Positions 58,422 through 64,000 of a stretch of 64,000 nucleotides of DNA are shown here, piece after piece. Made by a program: the position numbers and the translations under genes. The DNA is from Karstenula rhodostoma CBS 690.94 (lineage: Eukaryota; Ascomycota; Dothideomycetes; Pleosporales; Didymosphaeriaceae): NCBI GenBank assembly GCA_010093485.1, contig MU001505.1, forward strand, positions 1,205,375-1,269,374, written 5' to 3'. The notes under the pieces are model-generated. The model saw nothing but the letters and a program-made list of their open reading frames with translations. It ran no database searches and was not told the origin of the DNA. The first letter of the stretch is position 1; every line of letters starts with the position of its first letter.

Positions 58422-59443
58422 GACGTTGTGGCTGCGAGGGATGGAACGTTGCAAGAAGTCTTTTTGAGGCGAACAAACTAATTTGGATCGACGACTTCTG
58501 TAACGGATGGCAGGCTTGATGGAAAAGAAACCGAAAGAATGAAGTAAACATGGAGTATGGGGACACAGATTCAGATGAACACCCCAGACTATGGACCATG
58601 GACGCAAACGTGCCGCCTCAGCTCAAGCGAACTGCTCTCCCCACACTGCACACAATCTTCCGACTCGTACTCATCGCGCCGATTTGTTGCCAACGCTGAT
58701 CAATGAAGTTCATAATGCCTTCAGCGAGGTCGCACCTCGCCAGATCCCGCGCCAACTCCCGACCCGTTCTCACCCGGCCTCCGATATCGTCCACATTCCT
58801 CTGCCATCGCCCATCGCATTTCGCCGCACCTCAACTACAATCCCCACTACCTGCAAGGTATTGTACCTAGTGCCCGCACACTAGCACCTGTCCCTTATCG
58901 CCCCGCCCGTTACTCGATGCGTGCACGCGATCAGATTCCCGCATGCGGAGACATAAGCGCTTGGCTGCAGCAAAAGTGCTGTCATGGCGTGGGGCATGCA
59001 AACCTCGGCAGGAAATGTAGCTTCGGGGAGTGTTTCTCCGGGGGATAGGATCAAGAGAGGGAAAAAAGCAGGGAGAATAAACAATGTGGGAGGAGGGTTG
59101 GGTGTGGTTTTTGCTTTTGCTTTTTGCGAGGGGTTTGGTGAGGATTGCGGGGCGGGGTTGTTCGGGTGGGGGTGAGGTTTGCTTTTTTGGCGGGTGGTAC
59201 CTATTTGGATTTTGGAAAAGGCGAGGGCGAAGGCATGGAGTTTTCCCGAGGCATCGAGGCATCGATGGTTAGTCAAACAGGCGCCACAAAAAGCTTGTAA
59301 CCCAGGGAGCCGAAATATCATGATCATGCCGTAAATTCATAAATGGTATCTAATATGTACAAAAGCCGTTATCTTTTGTTTCCTCCTCGCTGAAAACGCC
59401 TCAATATGATACAAGGAAAGCCTCGCTGTTCAGTGCTCATGCT
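58422..59443. other. Intergenic between convergent genes
   Basis: 1.0 kb; 3' flanks of the BTB gene (+) and glutamate dehydrogenase (-). Short GC-rich open frames only. A G/T-rich run around 59090-59200 on plus contains no gene. Confidence 0.55.
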
Positions 59444-60940
59444 TTAAGCAGTGCCCCACCAGTCGCCCTGGTCGTGCATGGCAGCAGCGACCTTCTTGAA
59501 GCCGGCAACGTTGGCACCAGCCACGAGCGACGGGAACTCGCCCTCGGCGGGGGTGATGTACTCCTTGGCGGTCTGGAGGCAGTTCTCGAAGCAGTCCTTC
59601 ATGATGCCGGCGAGCTTGGCGTCAACCTCCTCAGTGGTCCACGACAGGCGCTGGGAGTTCTGAGCCATCTCGAGACCGGAGACGGCGACACCGCCAGCGT
59701 TGGCGGCTTTTCCGGGGGCGTACCAGATGGCATTGCCCTGGGAGGACTTGCGGTGGGCCTCAAAGGCTTCGATGGCCTCCTGGGTGCATCCCATGTTGGA
59801 GCCTTCGGCGATGAACTTGCAGCCCGCAGCGATGAGGGCTTCGGCCTCGTCCTGGGAGACCTCATTCTGGGTCGCCGAGGGGAGGGCAACGTCGACGCTG
59901 CCGACGTGCTTCCAGGGGCGGGCACCCTCGATGTAGTTGTAGGAGTGACCCTCATAGGCAGTGAGAGCCTGGCGCTTGAGCTTCAGGGAAGCAATCTTGG
60001 AGACGTCCTCAGGAGTGAAGCCCTTGCCCTCGGTGGCGATCAATGAGCCCTTGCTGTCGGAGAGCGAGACGACGGTACCGCCGAGCTCGATGACCTTGAG
60101 AGCGGCATACTGGGCAACATTGCCGGAGCCGGAGATGGCGACCTTCTTGCCCTTGAACGACTCTTTGCCGCCAGAGGCGTAGTTGATCATGTGCTCGACG
60201 TAGTAGACGAGTCCGTATCCAGTAGCCTCGGGGCGGATCAAGCTACCACCCCAGTTGAGGCCCTTTCCGGTCAAAACACCCTCCCACTGGTTGCGAAGGC
60301 GGCGGTACTGGCCGAACATGTAGCCGATCTCGCGACCGCCGACGTTGATGTCTCCGGCGGGGACGTCGGTGTCAGCACCGATGTGCTTGGAAAGCTCGGT
60401 CATGAAGGCAACGCAGAACTTGCGGATCTCATTGTCGCTCTTGCCCTTGGGGTCGAAGTCGGCACCACCCTTGCCACCACCCATGTTCAGGCCGGTGAGA
60501 GCATTCTTGAAGATCTGCTCGAAACCGAGAAACTTGAGGATGGAAAGGTTGACGGTGGGGTGAAGACGGAGACCGCCCTTGTAGGGGCCGAGGGCAGAGT
60601 TGAATTGCACGCGGTAACCCTTGTTGACCTGGCACTTGCCGGAGTCGTCCTCCCAGACGACGCGGAACTGGATGACACGCTCGGGGATGGAGACAACCTC
60701 GAGGGCCTTCTTGTACTCGGGGTTCTTCTCGAAGAGGGTGGAGGACTCGAGAGTGGAGGCGAGCTCTGTGGTCAGATTAGAATCGTGTTTGCGTGTCACT
60801 GTTGTGCAGGGGGGGATGATTGTGCGTCTTGGACGCAAAACGAAACATGGCAATGCTCGCGTGGACGTCGTGGCAATCAATCGGACAGTGCGTGTTGAAG
60901 ACTCACCCTTGTAGGCTTGCTCAAACTCAGGCTCGGCCAT
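59444..60940 (-). CDS. GDH1: NADP-specific glutamate dehydrogenase
   Basis: Cytosolic hexameric enzyme that assimilates ammonium: 2-oxoglutarate + NH4+ + NADPH to glutamate. Exons are 60940-60907 and 60765-59444, giving 451 residues, the usual fungal length. The 11-codon first exon ([11 protein letters not shown]) and intron position match the classic Aspergillus/Neurospora gene layout. The active-site Lys lies in [30 protein letters not shown] and the dinucleotide-binding [19 protein letters not shown] are intact. The 141-nt intron is divisible by three and has no stop in frame. A TATA box lies 114 bp upstream. Expression is expected to follow nitrogen status; a single GATA-type site (TATC on plus at about 60967) is weak evidence for that. 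Confidence 0.97.
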   Translation of the reverse strand: MAEPEFEQAYKGESSTRTVRLIATTSTRALPCFVLRPRRTIIPPCTTVTRKHDSNLTTELASTLESSTLFEKNPEYKKALEVVSIPERVIQFRVVWEDDSGKCQVNKGYRVQFNSALGPYKGGLRLHPTVNLSILKFLGFEQIFKNALTGLNMGGGKGGADFDPKGKSDNEIRKFCVAFMTELSKHIGADTDVPAGDINVGGREIGYMFGQYRRLRNQWEGVLTGKGLNWGGSLIRPEATGYGLVYYVEHMINYASGGKESFKGKKVAISGSGNVAQYAALKVIELGGTVVSLSDSKGSLIATEGKGFTPEDVSKIASLKLKRQALTAYEGHSYNYIEGARPWKHVGSVDVALPSATQNEVSQDEAEALIAAGCKFIAEGSNMGCTQEAIEAFEAHRKSSQGNAIWYAPGKAANAGGVAVSGLEMAQNSQRLSWTTEEVDAKLAGIMKDCFENCLQTAKEYITPAEGEFPSLVAGANVAGFKKVAAAMHDQGDWWGTA

Positions 60941-61592
60941 TGTGTATGTGAAGTGCTGGAGTGGGTATCTTGAGGGGAGTGATTGTGATTGAGATTGAAA
61001 TTGAGTCGACTTTGAAAAGAGGAGTGGTTGGAGAAGGAGCGACGGATGCGCCGTATATATACACATTCAACAGCGCAGACTCCAAGCTCTGTCCTTTACC
61101 TAGCCTGCCCGCCGGCGGAGCATGTTCTCGGTGACGGTAAGAAATAAACCATGGTCAAAGCAACGTCAGCGGCCCGGGTAGTCCAAGCACGGCGCGTGCT
61201 CTCAGTGGTCAATTGCCGGGTGTGTAGTGGCGTCGCATTTTTGGTATGCAAACCATGGTGTAGAGGGCAGAGATAAGGACGCGGCGGGCCAATGGGAGCG
61301 GGGCGGCGGCGAGGGCACGTGATGTTGGCCGCGTGTGGACGAGGCCGACGCTGTCATTGCATTGACCGTTCTCAGCGGCGCAAACAAATCTTTACGTTTC
61401 GGATTCAGGGTCCATGGGACGTGGTGGGAGGACTCCAAGGCCGCTATGGTCCGACAACGGCGCGCGCTGCAACCAATTACACCGGACGCGGCCAATATTG
61501 CTACGAACGCCTGATCCCTGCCACCGACATTCCCATGCCCAAACCCCCGCCTGCAGCAGCAAACGCAATGCCCACGCATCCCGCGCCCGACA
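60941..61592. promoter_or_regulatory. Glutamate dehydrogenase promoter region
   Basis: 652 bp between two minus-strand genes. On the coding strand the last 115 bp before the GDH ATG contain a TATATATA box and a CT-rich leader. The remainder is the 3' flank of the aldo-keto reductase gene. Confidence 0.6.
61054..61061 (-). promoter_or_regulatory. TATA box (TATATATA) of glutamate dehydrogenase
   Basis: Exact TATATATA 114-121 bp upstream of the start codon, a standard fungal position. Confidence 0.65.
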
Positions 61593-62951
61593 TCACGCCG
61601 CGTCGGTGGGGTCCCAGTCTTGGAGTGGTCAGCAGCCGCATATATTGCAGAGACACTGAGCTGCCGAGGTCGCTCCTCCACGCGCGAGCGTGGGCGGTGC
61701 CCACCGAAAAGGACTCACCAGTAACTAGATACTCGTCCAGTGCGTCCATCTTCTTGATGTCGCTGTCCTCGATGGAAAACCCTCCGACCTCACCGTTCTC
61801 GACCATCCTCGCCTTGTTCACGCTCTTGGGCAGCGGCACGTAGCCATGCTGCAGGCTCCAACGGACAAGCAGCTGGCCCGGCGTGCACGAATACTTGTTG
61901 GAAAGAGATGCAATGACAGGATGCTTCATCTTCAGCGCTCTTACCAGCGGGGCATAAGCTTCCACCACAATGTCGTGTTCCTGGCAGAAGTCGGCGATGT
62001 CGAAGCGTGTGTTGAACGGATGGATCTCAATCTGGTTGACAGCCGGGAGGATTCTGGGCTTGGAATCTAGAAGCTCTTGCAGCTGCACACGGTCAGTGAG
62101 CTGCTCGAATATCCAGACGATGTTTGTCTTTCCAACATGACTCTGCAGCGGAGAGTCTTGCTTGCAGCCGGAGAAACGCGATCCTGGGGCTACCAATCAC
62201 TCACCAGCTACCCGCGATAAGGAAGGTAGCTATTGGTAGCAGCTCGAGTTGTCCATTGCTTGGTTTCTCATCGACTACGTCAAGAGGCAGCGGCGGTAGG
62301 CTCTGCAAGCTCGTGTCTCACATGCGGAGTATCAAAAGGACATTGGGGGAAAGTACTGACATGCCTGACTCCATAGTTTGAGACGCCACCAATTCTGATC
62401 TCGCCGTCGTCAATTGCGTCTTCGACTGCTCTCCAGCTCTCGAGTCTAGCCTTCTTGCCGCCGTAGGGCGAGTGCAGCAGGAACAGATCGATATAGCCAA
62501 GGCCACATTCTTTTACTGATCGCGTGATGGATTTGCGGGCGGCGTCGTATGATGCATTGGATGCTAGCTTGGAGGTGAAGTGCATGTCCTCGCGCTTGAG
62601 CGAATGTGTATTGTCGGCGCTGGAGAGGAAGTCGGCTACTGCCTTTCCGCTTTCCTTCTCGTTGTGGTACATTTGGGCACTGTCGATGCTGTGCACGTCA
62701 TTCGTCACTTGTTTTACAGTGGCTTGCGGTTGCACGTTGGCCTACCCGCGATAGCCGGCCTGGGAGCCTGTGTGAGCACATGACACAGGCGCTCCATCAG
62801 GGTCGGGGAGGTGAAGGCATACCTCCAAAGCCCAGCGACAGGCCTGATAGGTCTCAGAGCCGGAGGTCAAGTAGACGCCGAGATGGATGGTTGGCACGGA
62901 TAGGCCATTGGCGAGCTGCTGCAGAGTCAATAGGGTGTTTGGTGCGACCAT
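61593..62951 (-). CDS. Aldo-keto reductase with a 14-nt exon
   Basis: NADPH-dependent oxidoreductase of the AKR superfamily, probably cytosolic. Exons are 62951-62823, 62759-62746, 62688-62361, 62082-61719 and 61618-61593, giving 286 residues, normal for the family. Joining WALE + AGYRG + [10 protein letters not shown] across the tiny second exon rebuilds the core motif. The catalytic tetrad is present: Asp and Tyr in [10 protein letters not shown], Lys in HFTSKL, His in [22 protein letters not shown] spans the third intron, and [16 protein letters not shown] and VPLPKSVN complete the cofactor side. The last exon adds DWDPTDAA. The intron at 62083-62360 (278 nt) is unusually long for this window. 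The substrate is not predictable. Confidence 0.9.
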
Positions 62952-63075
62952 GGACGAGGGAATGACTCTCCTTGGTACGCGAGGCCAACGAGTAAGTCAT
63001 GGTGCAGTCGGACGCCACGATGCTGCAGCTGTGTGATGGATGGTGAACAAGTCGCAGATGTTCGGATTACTTGCA

Positions 63076-63100
63076 GGGCAGGGCAGGGCAGGGCAGGGCA
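63076..63100 (+). repeat. Microsatellite, GGGCA x 5
   Basis: Five perfect copies of GGGCA in non-coding sequence about 125-150 bp upstream of the aldo-keto reductase start. Confidence 0.95.
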
Positions 63101-63340
63101 GCGTCGCACTGGGATGACAGATGGCGGCTCCCAGGCGGTCGGGAGCATCCCCACGCGCAGGAAAAACTCGCGTCGATGGATGACGGCATCGCTCGCGCCC
63201 CAGTGTACCTACTGTGCAGGTTGGGTCCCGGATGCCATTGGGGTCACTGTCATCTGAGCTGGCGAGCGGGCGCGGTATGCCATGGCTGTGCAAGCGGCCG
63301 TTTCGACTGCTGGAGACTCGAGACGCGCGACTCGAGATCA

Positions 63341-63370
63341 GCAAAGCAAAGCAAAGCAAAGCAAAGCAAA
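63341..63370 (+). repeat. Microsatellite, GCAAA x 6
   Basis: Six perfect copies of GCAAA, preceded by two CTCGAG hexamers spaced 8 bp apart (63318-63337). Confidence 0.95.
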
Positions 63371-64000
63371 GCATGGCGACGACAAGCGCCCGCGGGCAGC
63401 CACCGAGGCTGGGTGACGTGCAGGTAGACGCGGTGCAAAGGGACGCTGGCCGCGAGTATTGCCTTCCGCATTCAGGCCGCGCTGAGCAGCAGGCCGCATT
63501 GGTCGGCGAGCTCGAGCAGGCGTCGCGGCAGTCTGGCTGGCATGGCTGCAACGAGAAAGCGTTTGCAAGGACTACTCCAGGACGCCAGGACGACAGGTAC
63601 CTGGACAGTAGGGACTGGCGACTGCACACCACGGACGCGCAATGGGGTGGAAACGGAGCCGCAGCAGAGCTTGCCAACGTCTGGCCGTGTATGAACAGTG
63701 AACAGAGGCCACCAGCCCAACGAGCATTGTCAATTCCAGTCGGTCGGCGACTCTTAGCGGACCGGCCAGCTCGCACTCTGCACGCTTCCTGGGGGGCTGC
63801 AGACGGCACGACGACGGACTGTGCGACGACGGGACGTCATGACAAAAGCAGCAGACGACGTGGTGACGTTGCGTCGTGGTGGTGAGTGGTGCGCGGTGCT
63901 GGTGCGTGGTGAGTCGGCCATGAGCATCCAGATTCCAGCACTCGGCGCCACCGACCGCGCCGCTTCCATCGAGCCCTCGTCCTGGCCGGCAGCTCGTCGT

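Larger units (their letters stand above)
62952..64000. other. Right end, no gene seen
   Basis: About 1.05 kb upstream of the aldo-keto reductase. High GC produces long overlapping open frames on both strands (to about 270 codons) with no domain, so none is called. Two pentanucleotide repeats are listed separately. Confidence 0.55.

Noticed and set aside
59474..60046. 190-codon plus-strand frame opposite glutamate dehydrogenase
   Set aside because: Gly/Leu-rich shadow frame, no independent evidence.
60191..60898. 235-codon open frame antisense to glutamate dehydrogenase
   Set aside because: Shadow of a highly biased gene; no recognisable domain.
62997..63885. Opposed open frames of 270 and 223 codons at the right end
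   Set aside because: Mutually overlapping, GC-driven, and run through pentanucleotide repeats.
1..64000. A secondary-metabolite cluster, CRISPR array or integrated mobile element
   Set aside because: No PKS, NRPS, terpene synthase, transposase, reverse transcriptase or regularly spaced repeats were recognised on either strand.

Overview
The window is nuclear DNA from a filamentous ascomycete. Genes carry short introns (about 43-80 nt) with GTAAGT/GTATGT/GTACGT-type donors. Single-copy housekeeping genes lie on both strands at fungal spacing. Protein flavour (fungal RNR1, NADP-GDH, Ecm33, Mnn9-type mannosyltransferase, SUR7 family, several BTB-fold proteins) points to Pezizomycotina. Dothideomycetes is my best guess, from general resemblance only. 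All exon joins were made by hand from splice consensus and frame continuity; every complete model closes in frame.

Layout. 1-8.5 kb: 3' part of an EFM6-like lysine methyltransferase, mitochondrial ribosomal protein bL17m, RNR1 (large subunit of ribonucleotide reductase) with two MluI cell-cycle boxes in its promoter, a YCII-domain protein and a membrane-anchored NodB deacetylase. 9-21 kb: MLH3, a disordered conserved protein, a BTB-like protein with an acidic tail, two short uncharacterised proteins, and adenylosuccinate lyase. 22-29.5 kb: a decayed DUF1275 gene, a YeeE/YedE sulphur-type transporter, a SUR7-family membrane protein, and a large single-pass protein with a proline/serine-rich tail. 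31.5-41 kb: a large disordered protein, a mitochondrial NAD+ carrier, QCR7 and a 3-methyladenine DNA glycosylase. 44-53.6 kb: Ecm33-like GPI protein, an unknown basic protein, Mnn9-type mannosyltransferase, and a small secreted cysteine-rich protein. 54-63 kb: sphingolipid delta-4 desaturase, a tandem BTB pair of which the first copy is broken, NADP-glutamate dehydrogenase, and an aldo-keto reductase with a 14-nt exon.

Functions are mostly unlinked, as usual in fungal genomes. Loose themes are nucleotide supply and DNA repair (RNR1, MLH3, adenylosuccinate lyase, MAG-type glycosylase), cell surface (deacetylase, SUR7, Ecm33, Mnn9, desaturase) and mitochondria (bL17m, NAD+ carrier, QCR7). No secondary-metabolite cluster, transposon open reading frame, CRISPR, rRNA or tRNA was recognised. 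Long stretches (40.7-44.0 and 47.7-50.9 kb, and 29.4-31.5 kb) hold no gene I can support. I did not find a convincing new multi-gene system. The best leads are the decaying tandem BTB pair, the DUF1275 relic beside the YeeE/YedE transporter, and the small secreted protein.
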